Shown here piece by piece: positions 1-12,316 of a stretch of 64,000 nucleotides of DNA. Position numbers and translations under genes: made by a program. The stretch spans positions 310,001-374,000 of the forward strand of contig VYZI01000324.1 in NCBI GenBank assembly GCA_013397695.1. The letters are read 5' to 3'. The stretch is from Centropus unirufus (lineage: Eukaryota > Chordata > Aves > Cuculiformes > Centropidae). The notes under the pieces were generated by a model. It made no database searches. It worked only from the letters and a program-made list of their open reading frames with translations, and was not told the DNA's origin. How positions within the stretch are numbered: position 1 is the first letter of the stretch; every line of letters starts with the position of its first letter.

Positions 1-888
1 ATGGACCTGATGCTGCTGATTCCTGTTGAACTTTAAATCACCCAGTCATTACTGCCTTCAAAACCAAACAATCCAACTGTCCTCTGTGCATCCGCTCCTT
101 TCTACAGGAAACGCAGAAGATAAAAAAAATCCATATTACAAGAATCCATAACTTCCTCATGCATGGAATAGTTTTCATGATGGAATTTAAATCATTATTC
201 AGTCAGAAAGGCATCTTAGTGAGGTTTGTCTATGCTCGTCTAATCAGATGACCCTGCCTCACAGGCAGCAATGGGGGTTGGTTTGGGATACTGATGGAAA
301 TAGGAGATTTTCTTGCCTACGTGAAATCCTTTAATGCCTTTGTTATTTCCTCTAGTACACGGATTTACTAAAGCGTACAGGGACACGGTATTTAGCAAAG
401 ACTGACAACACAGGAGCAGCGAGAATGGTCAGTAATAAACCATGCATGCTAATGAGCAGCACTGCATAATTTTTCTTTAAACTCTATACAATGAAGGAGA
501 ATCCAATTACTACTTATTCAGCACTCCTGGTAAATGATACAGATCTGCTTAATTGGAATGAGTGGCACAGAGCACCTCCCGTACAGCCGCTTTCCTCTGC
601 CTGCCAAAGCTGCGTCAATAGAGGAGAAAGAAATGTGGACAAGCAAAGTGGCAATAACTGATGTTCTGTTCCAGACTTTACAGTCTCAGAGTCTGTATTT
701 CCTGCTTTTCCTACTTCAGTGCATTCCCCCAAGTTAGAATTCATAATGCTAGAGAGATGCTTTAAATTTTTTTTAGAGGTTTTAAATGAATTCCTGGTTC
801 CCTCTGGCTCCTGCACAGCACCATGCCAGATTCGGTTGTATTAAAGAATACACCTGGCACAACTCCAGCACCTGGGCCATGCACACAT
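1..888. other. Non-coding unique DNA
   Basis: AT-rich with no recognised repeat or exon. There is a short T run near 767. The open frames on both strands have no protein-like composition. Confidence 0.7.
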
Positions 889-1000
889 CATGGAACCATG
901 GAAAGGTTTGGGTTGGAAGGGACCTCAAAGCCCAGTCACTTCCAACCCCCTGCCCTGGGCAGGGACTCATCCCACCGGATCAGGTTTTATACCCGGGGGG
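889..1000 (-). mobile_element. CR1: CR1 LINE 3' fragment
   Basis: The plus strand reads gtttgggttggaagggacct, then a fragment like 'ccctgccctgggcagggactcatcccaccggatcagg' in pieces. This is the reverse complement of an avian CR1 3' end. It is 5'-truncated and non-coding. Confidence 0.85.
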
Positions 1001-1465
1001 ATAAATCAAGAACGTGAAAAGACTGAATAGTTTCAAAGCATTCTGTAAAACTGAGAGACTTTTAAATGGCTTTGCAACCCAGCAACATGGCTTGTGACTG
1101 GATATCCACATCCACCCTACAAGTGGGGAGCACTTCTCCTGGTTTTAAACTTGGTGCCTGATGTATCTGCCACTGAGGTTTTTAAGATGCTCTCTTGAGG
1201 ACTGACATCTCCTGGGCTGCCACCTGGTGGGGAAGTCGTAGTAAAAGCTGCAAGGAATGGACCCTTCCCACTTTTCTTGCTGGGTGGTGAAACCTGCGAC
1301 ACCAACAGGGTCTGAGACCAATCGGCGCTTCAAAAACCAACCGAAAGTGAAAAGCAACATGCCTTGGTGACTCAGGCACTGAAAAGAAAGGGAGTTCCTT
1401 TGAACGTCAAGGTGGGACGTCAGGGATTGCTTAAAAACACATCGTACAAGCACGACTGCTTCTCT
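1001..1465. other. Non-coding DNA containing the left duplication boundary
   Basis: Unique sequence up to 1386. The duplicated block starts at 1387 with no obvious element at the junction. Nothing else recognised. Confidence 0.7.
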
Positions 1466-1613
1466 ATTCCATGGAATCACAGAACCATCAAGGTTGGAAA
1501 AGACCTCCAAGCTCATTGTCAGCCTGACCCTACCGTGCCCACTAAACCGTGTCCTGAAGTGCCACCTCTACACACTTTTTGAAGACCTCCATGGAAGGCA
1601 ACTCCACCTCTTA
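1466..1613 (-). mobile_element. CR1: CR1 LINE 3' fragment (left duplicate copy)
   Basis: It begins atcacagaaccatcaaggtt and contains the ggaaaagacctccaag and gtgcccactaaaccgtgtcc blocks of the second CR1 type in this window. It is inside the duplicated block. Confidence 0.85.
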
Positions 1614-2535
1614 GCAAACAGGGGCTCCTAAATTTTCAGTGCACGTTGAAAATCACTCAGCAAGCCAAGTTTTGATATCAGTGTATCAGTTTCATCAGAC
1701 CCTCTTCCTACCTATGGATAGAAAGTGAAAACTCCCAGCAGTTCTCCCATAATCCTTCTCATCAAATATTTGGGCGACAGGTGGAAAATTGTTCTGCCAG
1801 CTGAGGAAGACAAAATCCATTCCTCCTGGCAATTTTCTGCAATGAAAACTCCCCCAAAAATGAATATACAATAAGTTGTGGAGATAAATCTAAAATATTA
1901 TCACACAAAGGCAGTGTGCTCAGAATCGTTAGCTGCAAACTAACCCTGCTTATCTGAATTTTAAAGATTCTCATTTCTTCTATGTGCACAGGACTGGAAA
2001 CGAAGCTGGATGCTTCTACTTGAAACTGTTAAGTTATACACCTGGGGTTTTCCCGTTTCGCTTTGCTTTGTGGCTTCTTTGATCATTACTTTTTCTTTGC
2101 ATGCATGAAGTCTGACAGCAAATCGGGGAAGCGCATATTATCAATTTGATTTTACAGGAGGGTAAGCAGCCAGTCTGAAAATGGACTCTGAGGATAAGAG
2201 TAAGCCATGAAACCAAGAACCAAATGCCACAGAGCTGAGTTCCACCACTTGGTAAACCATGCTAAGCTGCTAATGCTTTCCCTTGTTATTCAAAAGGCTT
2301 TGGATGGCATTGTCTTCAGCTTATTAGCAGGAAAGGAGAGTGAAAGTCGATATACAGCCATGGAAATAGTTGACTTGATTTTTAATCCTATTAAGACAAC
2401 TGTGAAGTATAATAGACAGACTTCTAAGTGCTTATTTGTTTATCAACTGCACCACGTCTTCCCTGCATAACTTCATGTCTTTGAAGCTGCAAAAGGTTAA
2501 ATACAATAGAACACATGTAAAAAAGAGAAAGGCAG
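1614..2535. other. Unique part of the duplicated block
   Basis: Non-repetitive AT-rich DNA between the two CR1 pieces, repeated at 3416-4337. The frames present in both copies are preserved only because the copies are near-identical. No exon recognised. Confidence 0.7.
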
Positions 2536-2868
2536 AGCCTCCCCACCCTCACAGCAAAACATTTCTGCCTAAGATGGCATCTCAATCTCCCCTCTTCCAG
2601 CTGAAAACCATTCCCCTTTCTTCTATCTCTGCCCTCCCTGATCCAGAGCCCCTCTCCAGCTTTCCTGGAGCTCCTTTCAGTCCTGGAAGTTGCTCCAAGG
2701 TCTCCCTGGAGCTTTCTCCAGGCTGAACAACCCCAACTCTCTCAGCCTGTGGTGCTTCAGCCCTTGGACCATCTCCGTGCCCTCCTGAGGCCTCACTCCA
2801 ACAGCTCCATGCCCTTCCTGTGGTGAAGAGTCCAGAACTGAACACAGGGCTCCAAGTGAGATCTCACG
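2536..2868 (-). mobile_element. CR1: CR1 LINE fragment (left duplicate copy)
   Basis: It shows ctccccaccctcacagcaaa, the cagcctgtggtgcttcagcc block and ggctccaagtgagatctcac. This is the reverse complement of the CR1 3' region upstream of the terminal 150 bases. The 3' terminal part is missing. Confidence 0.88.
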
Positions 2869-3187
2869 AGATCAGAATCAAACAGATGAGGACAATGACT
2901 GCACAAAACAGGACTAGAAGACCAAAGCCTCAATAGATTATTGAATGACCTCAAAAAGGACCCTAAAATCTTTGGTACATCTCAAATACCTACAACCATC
3001 TGCTGACTACACAGGGTTTGTCTTAAATGGCAACAGCATTTCTTATACACATTTTAACAATGGTTTCTCAGAAATCCATCATATTTATCAGGCAGTTGTT
3101 GGGAGAGAGGGAGGAAGCCCAACCACCTCACTGTGCAACCACGCGTTCCCAGATGGTGACACAGGGCCACCAGATGCATCCCCTTTG

Positions 3188-3188
3188 N
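3188..3188. other. Single-base N at the duplication junction
   Basis: One N separates the two copies. A contig join placed precisely at the boundary of a near-perfect repeat is typical of two contig ends or haplotypes that overlap but were not merged. Confidence 0.9.
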
Positions 3189-3267
3189 AAAGGGAGTTCC
3201 TTTGAACGTCAAGGTGGGACGTCAGGGATTGCTTAAAAACACATCGTACAAGCACGACTGCTTCTCT

Positions 3268-3415
3268 ATTCCATGGAATCACAGAACCATCAAGGTTGGA
3301 AAAGACCTCCAAGCTCATTGTCAGCCTGACCCTACCGTGCCCACTAAACTGTGTCCTGAAGTGCCACCTCTACACACTTTTTGAAGACCTCCATGGAAGG
3401 CAACTCCACCTCTTA
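3268..3415 (-). mobile_element. CR1: CR1 LINE 3' fragment (right duplicate copy)
   Basis: Same element as at 1466-1613, with one base difference at 3350. It is a copy produced by the duplication or assembly overlap, not a separate insertion. Confidence 0.85.
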
Positions 3416-4337
3416 GCAAACAGGGGCTCCTAAATTTTCAGTGCACGTTGAAAATCACTCAGCAAGCCAAGTTTTGATATCAGTGTATCAGTTTCATCAG
3501 ACCCTCTTCCTACCTATGGATAGAAAGTGAAAACTCCCAGCAGTTCTCCCATAATCCTTCTCATCAAATATTTGGGCGACAGGTGGAAAATTGTTCTGCC
3601 AGCTGAGGAAGACAAAATCCATTCCTCCTGGCAATTTTCTGCAATGAAAACTCCCCCAAAAATGAATATACAATAAGTTGTGGAGATAAATCTAAAATAT
3701 TATCACACAAAGGCAGTGTGCTCAGAATCGTTAGCTGCAAACTAACCCTGCTTATCTGAATTTTAAAGATTCTCATTTCTTCTATGTGCACAGGACTGGA
3801 AACGAAGCTGGATGCTTCTACTTGAAACTGTTAAGTTATACACCTGGGGTTTTCCCGTTTCGCTTTGCTTTGTGGCTTCTTTGATCATTACTTTTTCTTT
3901 GCATGCATGAAGTCTGACAGCAAATCGGGGAAGCGCATATTATCAATTTGATTTTACAGGAGGGTAAGCAGCCAGTCTGAAAATGGACTCTGAGGATAAG
4001 AGTAAGCCATGAAACCAAGAACCAAATGCCACAGAGCTGAGTTCCACCACTTGGTAAACCATGCTAAGCTGCTAATGCTTTCCCTTGTTATTCAAAAGGC
4101 TTTGGATGGCATTGTCTTCAGCTTATTAGCAGGAAAGGAGAGTGAAAGTCGATATACAGCCATGGAAATAGTTGACTTGATTTTTAATCCTATTAAGACA
4201 ACTGTGAAGTATAATAGACAGACTTCTAAGTGCTTATTTGTTTATCAACTGCACCACGTCTTCCCTGCATAACTTCATGTCTTTGAAGCTGCAAAAGGTT
4301 AAATACAATAGAACACATGTAAAAAAGAGAAAGGCAG

Positions 4338-4670
4338 AGCCTCCCCACCCTCACAGCAAAACATTTCTGCCTAAGATCGCATCTCAATCTCCCCTCTTCC
4401 AGCTGAAAACCATTCCCCTTTCTTCTATCTCTGCCCTCCCTGATCCAGAGCCCCTCTCCAGCTTTCCTGGAGCTCCTTTCAGTCCTGGAAGTTGCTCCAA
4501 GGTCTCCCTGGAGCTTTCTCCAGGCTGAACAACCCCAACTCTCTCAGCCTGTGGTGCTTCAGCCCTTGGACCATCTCCGTGCCCTCCTGAGGCCTCACTC
4601 CAACAGCTCCATGCCCTTCCTGTGGTGAAGAGTCCAGAACTGAACACAGGGCTCCAAGTGAGATCTCACG
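4338..4670 (-). mobile_element. CR1: CR1 LINE fragment (right duplicate copy)
   Basis: Same element as at 2536-2868, with a base difference at 4378. Confidence 0.88.
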
Positions 4671-4989
4671 AGATCAGAATCAAACAGATGAGGACAATGA
4701 CTGCACAAAACAGGACTAGAAGACCAAAGCCTCAATAGATTATTGAATGACCTCAAAAAGGACCCTAAAATCTTTGGTACATCTCAAATACCTACAACCA
4801 TCTGCTGACTACACAGGGTTTGTCTTAAATGGCAACAGCATTTCTTATACACATTTTAACAATGGTTTCTCAGAAATCCATCATATTTATCAGGCAGTTG
4901 TTGGGAGAGAGGGAGGAAGCCCAACGACCTCACTGTGCAACCACGCGTTCCCAGATGGTGACACAGGGCCACCAGATGCATCCCCTTTG

Positions 4990-6996
4990 AGGCTGATCAC
5001 CTTTGGGATCGAGAGATTGCCTGGAAGAGCCAAGCTCTGCTGTTGCCTAGGATACTCTGCCTGTTTGAGGTGACAAGAAATGGATAAATTACCCAGCATC
5101 ATTTCACTAACTGTTGTTCCAGGTGCCTCTCGGGGCTGCCAGCATAACGGGTGCCATTAAAAAGTCAAATATTTACTTACAGTCTCTACTCTGTAGAACA
5201 GGTCTTGCAAGGAGCTGGAGAACATCACTACTACAATTTAGCACAAAAGCACAAGATCACGCAGGAGATAGAGAGGCCAGGGAAGTCTTCTCTGGAGCTC
5301 TCTTCTTGGCTCTTCTGTATGTTTAGATGCTATCTCACATCTACACTGACAGCTTTGCACTGATTTCTTTAGCAGACTGGTCTTCAGCACACAATGGCAA
5401 ATGAACTGTATTGCTGAAGTCTAAATTTAAGAGTTTGGTTGTTTTTTTTTTTTCAACCAAAGGACATTTTTAGAAGCTTTAAATTAAATTTTCAGTTTAT
5501 ATATAAGAAGGAGCTTTGAACTTCAAGTACATATGACTCAGAAGGGGAGTGAACTGGAACCAAACTAGAGGAAGATTTAAAAAGCTCATTTTGATCCTCA
5601 GCGATGAAGGAAAACTAGTGGTTTTTTTCTGTCCATAAAGACAGAATATTTCACTAATGATACTTAGAGTGCAGCAAATAAAATATGCAACTATTTATTC
5701 CTTTCATGGATGACAAATAAGTCACCAGCAGAAAGTGAATTATGTTCAGATTAAGTCACTGTGGTTATTAGTGTAAAAGTCAAGGGGAAATGATCATAAT
5801 GTAACTTGTTTTTAAATAATACCAACTCATTTTTATTATGACCCAGCAATCTGCAGAATACAGGAGTCCAAATCTAATCAGATATTCACTAACAGCTTTA
5901 ATCTGCTGCCTTCATTCCATGTTCCCACCCCCAAAAAGACTGAAGTTGCCTTTGAAATACTAAGGATTCCTAAGCTGCCAGTACTGCTCGGAAGGTTGTC
6001 CACCTTGATTGCATTGCCTTAATTGGCAAGGCTGTAATTAGCATTTGGACCTGCTGCACTATGATATGCCAAAGAGAGGAACTTCCCTGGAAAAAAACCT
6101 TAAGTAAACAAAACTCTTCAATTTATCCACAAACGATGAGAGTAAACTAGGATTTTTCCTGGTTTCCAACTGGGAAAAAACAGCTTATCAAACCCTGGGC
6201 CAAGGCACCACACCTGCTGATGCAAGTACTTCTCGCTCAGCAACCAAGCAATAACAAATATAATGAATTCATCCCCAGTTCAGAGCTGTACCTGTGGAAC
6301 AATGCTTGTCCGTAGCTACAGCGGCGTTTTATTTACTGCATAAGCCACGGAGCTCTTTCCTCCACCTTAATGCACACATCAATTGTCATCATCAAGGCTT
6401 TGATGTGCCCAGCAACGCAGGCGCTGGAGGAGATGCTGACTGCAGAGCTATTCACCTTCTGCTTCAGACTGGACGACAGACAGGTTCTTGTTTTGTTTGC
6501 AAGCAAGTACGAAGGCTGCTGTAAACTGCTGATAATGTATTAAAAAAGAGGGGGCAAAAATAACCCACACACATGCCAAACTGCTCTTCACTTAAAACTA
6601 CTGCAGCATCAAAGCCGTTCTGCAGGCAAATGTCAGTTTAATTTCTTTTGTAAATGTTAGAGGGGAAAAAAACCCACCTTTCTTCCTCCACCACCGCACA
6701 GTAATGCCTACAACTCTTGACAGCAGATGTTGCATAACAAAGCAAGTCAATGTCTTTCTTGGTCACCAGGGTAGGGAAGACAGGCAGCAACTGTTTAATG
6801 CTGTGCTTATCATCTGAGCAGAACGTGCCCTCGACCGGCCCACTGAACTCCTCCCATCCCCGCCACGCTCCAGTGAGAAAGGTGGTGATGACCTGATGTG
6901 CTCAGACACTGAGGGCACTCCTGAGGAGGCCGTTTTCCTGTTTCAATGGTGTTGGATGGTACTTTCTCTTTTTGGCCGCAATGAAACTATAGAATA
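4990..6996. other. Non-coding unique DNA
   Basis: A 12-T run lies at 5442-5453. A homeodomain-motif-rich patch at about 5950-6070 (ttgccttaattggcaagg, gctgtaattagcatttggac) could be regulatory. No gene recognised. Confidence 0.65.
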
Positions 6997-7246
6997 GATC
7001 ACAGAACCACAGAATCATTGACGCTGGAAACGACCTCTAAGCTCATCCAGTTCAAAAACCAACACAACCCCACCGCGCCTGCTAAACCACATCCCCAAGA
7101 GCCACCACGCTCTTTGAACTCCATCCCTGCCCTGGGCAGCCTGGTCCGATGCTTCACCACTCTTGCAGTAAAGAAATCTTTCCCAATATCCAATCTAAAC
7201 CTTCCTTGGCACAACTTCAGGCCTTTTCTTATCACTTGTTACTTGG
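6997..7246 (-). mobile_element. CR1: CR1 LINE 3' end
   Basis: It starts gatcacagaaccacagaatc, then has ctggaaacgacctctaagct, cctgggcagcctggtccgat and the ttcccaatatccaatctaaa block. It is a diverged copy of the second CR1 type. Confidence 0.9.
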
Positions 7247-8105
7247 AAAGAAGAAAAGACACGAAAAGATGAAAAAGATGGATTTATGAGAATACAATGT
7301 GTTACTATTGACCTCCCTTTTAGAATTCATTGCTATCCTAACCTCCGTGCCATTAAAACTGAAATACCAAAATGCTGGAGCACACTGTAACATTACATAC
7401 ACAGACCTAGGAGGCATTTCAGTTTATTTACATTACTATAGTTCTCATCACCTGTGTTCTGCATGAGAACACGATAGCATTCCTGTGTGCCCTCCAGTTA
7501 ATTGTTCAAACAAATAAATGTTTTGCAATTCTTCTTCCAATCAGATTGCATTCCCTAAGCACTGGAAGCATTTAAGCAAAGCTGTCCCACCTGGAATGAG
7601 AGACTAAAATCTTTTCCCTTCTAAAGGATTCTAAAGATCCTTTAAGCAGAAAGCCACAAACCCACTCCTCAACAGCCACCAGGAGCAGTCAACACAGGTT
7701 GGAACAGGGAAGTTGAGTTTCCAAAGGGTTGGTAATGATGCTCCAGCACCAATGGAGCAGTCTGGGAAACACGCTTGGTCTGGAACAGGGAGTCAAAGCT
7801 GCCCTGCAAAGAGCTGGCCCCTCTCCTTGGTGGGACACCCTTCCCACAAATGCCTCCTCCTGTGGGGCTCTAAAGAAAGCAGAGCCACTGGCCTCATCAG
7901 CTTTTCTAGCACCTACCTTTTCTAGGTAGAAAGCTTTTCTACCTTTCCAAAGGTTGCTAGCAGTGGAAAAGAACAATGCAAGACATTCTGGACCACAACT
8001 TGGGCAGAGAGCGAGTTTAGCATCTCCTACCAATATCAGATTCTAGGAATAACTTGGCATAGCACAATTTCTCATTCAGCTGTTTACTAATTCCTTAAAT
8101 AATTG
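7247..8105. other. Non-coding unique DNA
   Basis: No repeat or exon recognised. Frames of 66-114 codons around 7690-8030 lack splice context and protein-like features. Confidence 0.65.
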
Positions 8106-8497
8106 ACAGGCTGAGAGAGATGGGGTTGTTCAGCCTGGAGAAGAGAAGCCTCCACGGAGACCTTAGAGCAGCTTCCAGTGCTGAAAGGGGCTCCAGGAAA
8201 GCTGAGAGGGGCTCTTGATCAGGGCGGGCAGAGATAGAAGAAAGGGGAATGGTTTTCAGCTGGAAGCAGGGAGATTGAGATGAGATCTGAGGCAGAAATG
8301 TTTTGCTGTGAGGGTGGGGAGGCCCTGGCCCAGGTTGCCCAGAGCAGTGGTGGCTGCCCCATCCCTGGAGGTGTTGAAGGCCAGGTTGGATGGGGCTTGG
8401 AGCCCCTGGTGCAGTGGGAGGTGTCCCTGTCCATGGCAGGGGTGGAACTGGTTGGGCCTTGAGGTCCCTTCCAACCCGATCAGATCAGATCTGATCA
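8106..8497 (+). mobile_element. CR1: CR1 LINE 3' end, young type, with GATC-rich tail
   Basis: It runs from ggctgagagagatggggttg through gaaatgttttgctgtgaggg, tggctgccccatccctggag and ggatggggcttggagcccct to ccttgaggtcccttccaacc. The usual attctatg tail is replaced by tandem GATCA and a 14-bp palindrome. It is highly similar to the copies at 9121, 29487 and 43087. Confidence 0.93.
8478..8497. repeat. Tandem GATCA and 14-bp palindrome at a CR1 end
   Basis: GATCAGATCAGATCTGATCA. The last part, 8483-8496, is a perfect palindrome (GATCAGATCTGATC). It takes the place of the CR1 octamer tail. Confidence 0.9.
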
Positions 8498-9120
8498 CAC
8501 TTTGCCTGTTACATTTCCCTTTTCATGTAATCAGAATCCAGGGGCAGGAACATGCAAGTGTGATTCTGAGCTATTACCTCAGATTTCTGTAACTTTTCCT
8601 ACCTGTCCTAATCATAAACTTAAGTTGCATGATTAATTAAGCTACTCTTGGGGGAAGGAACAAAAGAAGCCCAAAACAAAGCAAAAGAGAAAAACACGAA
8701 AACTCCATTTGAAAACACTCTCTAGAGAACCTCCTACACCAAACGCCCTACAGCTGACAGTTTTGTGCTGTACAAAGATTAATAATTTTCAAAACCTGAC
8801 ATTTTCCATCTGAATCGCATGCTACTTTGTGAAAAATCTTTTCTACATCCCGCTCCATGCTGCTTTTCAAGGAATGGGGCATTTTAGGCTCTGACTGCTT
8901 TTGTCATGTTAAAGACCTGAAAAAGATTTACAGCTGCGGGCTCTGCAGCAAGATGTTCGTGCTGCAAGCACACGATGGGGAGAGAGTGGCAATCTGTATT
9001 GGGAAAGATTATCCACCTTTGGGCATCAACGACATCCTATTACTCTGAAATCTTTATACACACCTTGAAGTAATAAAACCCGGCCACTTTTCCCTGTCCT
9101 ACCCAAATGCCCCTTGCCTA
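8498..9120. other. Non-coding DNA between two sister CR1 copies
   Basis: Unique sequence. A 63-codon frame at 8857-9048 has four cysteines but no recognisable domain. I do not call it. Confidence 0.6.
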
Positions 9121-9411
9121 CAGGAAAGCTGGGGAGGGGCTCTGGATCAGGGAGCGCAGAGAGAGGATGAGGGGGAAGGGTTTTCATCTGAAAGAGGGGA
9201 AATTGAGATGAGATCTTGGGGAGAAATGTTTTGCTGTGAGGGTGGGGAGGCCCTGGCCCAGGTTGCCCAGAGCAGTGGTGGCTGCCCCATCCCTGGAGGT
9301 GTTCAAGGCCAGGTTGGATGGGGCTTGGAGCCCCTGATGCAGTGGGATGCGTCCCTGCCCTTGGCATGGGGTGGGACTGGATGGGTTGTGAGGTCCCTTC
9401 CGATTCAAACC
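9121..9411 (+). mobile_element. CR1: CR1 LINE 3' end, young type
   Basis: It starts caggaaagctggggaggggc and continues through the gaaatgttttgctgtgaggg and cagagcagtggtggctgccc blocks to tgaggtcccttccgattcaa. It is nearly identical to the 8106 copy over its middle. It is 5'-truncated. Confidence 0.93.
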
Positions 9412-12316
9412 TTAGACTTCATATCCTTCTCCATAACTTATCCTAAAATTGCCGGCAATTTTTATGTTGAACAAGCCAAATGACTAAATCAACAAAGGTC
9501 CCATTTTACTGGTTTATTCATGGCATTAGGAGCAGGACTATAGGTTTATAGGTCGAGAGGCAGCGTCATTCCATGTAATGCAGCCTACAAATTGAATACA
9601 GAATGAGTAGATAACAGGTCAGAAACGCCAAACTGAAGGCTGTGTTTCTTTTATAATGCCCATGGTAGGTATGTACGACCCATACCCCGAAACCACACCT
9701 GCTAATAAACTGCTTGTTTTTCCCCAAAAGGGGAAAGGAAGAGGGATAGATGTCTTTGAGCACACACAACTCAAGAGCTGCTCTCAAAATACGAGCATCA
9801 ATAACACCCCAGAACGCTTCCATTTTTTGCCAGCATGTAAAAAATTACAGAGTATGACATTAAAATCCAAGCCCATGCTATTTAAGTTCAGTTTCTCAGC
9901 GTAAAGAGATGTGGTGCTAATAATAGTCATAATAAATTACAAATAAATAACATTCAGTTAGTGAATTGATGGATAGGACACAATGGCAGTGACAGCCCTT
10001 CCCACTGAAGCCCAGTACAGCTTGGGCTTTGTTGGGCCTCACCTGCGAAGCCTTTTACTGGCCAATAAAACAATGTCCTGGTGAGGGTCACAAGGAAGCA
10101 GATCCCACAATATCCCTGTAATTCACTAATTTACCATTTAAAGCAGTAGCACATGTTTAAGCCCTGCAAACACTCTATCTCCACTTAAGTACCATTGATC
10201 TGATGCCTCCAATGGCCAGTTTGCAAAAGGAGAAAGCGCAATACCAAAGCAACCACCTTAAAGCGAGGCTGGGTTGGGTTCCTCACCATTATAAGGAACA
10301 TTGTCTAGAACCTTCTTTTCCTGGCACTGTGTGAACAGCTAAAAATAAATCCAAACTGGTGACAGTGAAGCAGCATTAAGTTTCCAATCTAGCACAGAAC
10401 AGCACTCGTATTGCTTTTAAAAAGTCAATGAGATCCGAGCACATGCTTGACTTACAACTTGCACTTAACTCATTTGTCAAGTCCGGTGAACCTGAAGAAT
10501 TGCATTCCATCAGGATTGATGCACCTGACCTCCCTAAAGCCAGTATCAAATTATGACAGAGCATTTAGTGCTTAAGTAGGATTTTATTTAGATATGTGAA
10601 TGAGAGTTGGAGTCAATATCATCACCTTAAAACACTCAGGAACAGCAGCACGGAAAATGGCACTGGTGAAACCGAGTTCCTGCCTTGTCTGTGCTGCAGC
10701 ACTCAGAGATCTTATTGCTTCCCAGCTTGGTTCCATTGATCTATGTCATGGGAAACAAAGTGAGACACAACAAAATGTACATATAAATACAACCTATAGT
10801 ATACAATATATTCAAAAAGACAAGTACCTGTAACCAAAGCTTGGTAAATCTACTGTGATGCTTAAAAGCCTCAGAAAGTTTGGCACACACACAGACAGCT
10901 CTGCTAAATCAACAAGTGCCCATGCATTTCATGTCGGGAGCTGAGAACAGAAAATATTATACTGATAACAATCCTTTTATTAATAATGCACCAAGCATTT
11001 CCTTGAAACCTCAGGTAGGCTGTCGCAGACCAAGGCATTTTCACTCTTAAAAGCAGAACAAAGTGCAGAGGATTTTATCTTCCCTTCTCAATGGCAACTG
11101 ATCACACAAAGCCTTGCAAGTGCTGCTGTTGCCTCACCTTGAGCAAGAAAGTCTGTTGAATAAAAGCAGATTGCCACAGCTCCGTGACTCACTGAACTAA
11201 GCCAGAAGGGACAGCACTGACAACAAACCCCCACGTTCTGTTACATCCATCCTTTTATTTGTGAAGGCTCCAATAGCCTGACTACCTTTCAGAGGAAGAG
11301 CTGCAAGGGGATTTCCCTCTTACAGCAGTCCCAGGAGGATGCAAGCCTGGTGATGATGACGATGATGATTGTCCTTTAAAAAGAAATACCAGAGTAAAAT
11401 AACTACAAACCCCTCCAATCAGACAACAGCAAGTTCTTTAAAGCCATGCAACTGTCAATGCTATGCACAAAAAAAAAAATATATGCAATAATCGCACTGG
11501 GACCCTGATCAGATCTTTTTCTGTCCTTAACATCACAGAAAGTTTTCCAAGACAGTGAAGAAAACAAGGTGTTTAACTCTTCAAAGCCTGCAGTATTGAT
11601 TCCTATTTGTTTTTTTTCTTGTTAGCTCCAGCAACATTTGCTTCTTTCTGTGTTTCTCATTGTTCAAAAGCTCCACATATATTTAAAAAAATGTTTTTCT
11701 AATTATTTCATTAAAAAAAATTACCCAACAGTGGCGTTGCACATGAGGCAAATTCAGCTTCTGGCTTTTGTCAGAGAGAAAGGAAATGTGGATTTGAGTC
11801 GGTACCTCGTTTTTGAGATTCAGCTGATCTGTAGAACGGCACTTCTCTTCCTTCAGACTCTGTGCTTTTTGCGGTGCAAGCCCTTCACAGCAAAGCTCTC
11901 TTGTCAGCACAATGACTTGTATTGCTTAACACAGCATACTGTAATTTAATTATGTTTGGAAACTCCAGCATACCAAATAAGGAAGCCATTACAGCCGTCA
12001 GAAAGGAAATGAGCACCAGAGAGAGAACAGAACAAATAATGGGTAGAAGCACAAAAAGCATATATTTTGAGAAACGTGGATTTGAGTGGGGATTTTCATT
12101 GTGGGTTGGTTTTTAAAGCTGGGAACCTCAGCCAGCTTTCTATTATATTTAACACTTCCATGGCGCTGCTCGTGAACCAAGAAATAGATATAGTGGTTGG
12201 ATCACATAGCTGCCAACCTCCTCATATCACTTTCACTGACAGCTTCTGTGAGCGTCTGACATCCGCAGACAGAAATACCAGGAATCCAATCATCGCAGGA
12301 TTTTGCGCCAAATCTT
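9412..12316. other. Non-coding unique DNA
   Basis: AT-rich. It contains the (GAT)n at 11350, an 11-A run at 11469-11479 and T-rich patches near 11610. No exon or mobile element recognised. Confidence 0.65.
11350..11371. repeat. Imperfect (GAT)n microsatellite
   Basis: A run of about seven GAT units (gtgatgatgacgatgatgat) interrupted by one GAC. Confidence 0.85.

Larger units (their letters stand above)
1387..3187. repeat. Left copy of a near-identical 1801-bp direct duplication
   Basis: Every base checked recurs 1802 bases further right (3189-4989). Differences noticed: 1548 C versus 3350 T, 2576 G versus 4378 C, 3124 C versus 4926 G. The block holds two minus-strand CR1 pieces and unique DNA. 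It ends exactly at the single N at 3188. No coding content is recognised, and the mirrored open frames inside are chance frames. Confidence 0.95.
3189..4989. repeat. Right copy of the 1801-bp direct duplication
   Basis: This is the second copy of 1387-3187. Its right edge continues into unique sequence (ggctgatcacctttggg), whereas the left copy stops at the N. Its left edge begins aaagggagttcc, which in the left copy continues out of unique upstream DNA. That is the pattern expected of two overlapping contigs placed end to end. Confidence 0.95.

Noticed and set aside
1762..4528. Pairs of identical small frames taken as a repeated gene
   Set aside because: They are identical because the DNA block is duplicated. 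They show no independent sign of coding.
8857..9048. 63-codon frame with several cysteines (possible zinc-finger-like fragment)
   Set aside because: The cysteine/histidine spacing does not fit a zinc finger, and there is no splice or retrocopy context.
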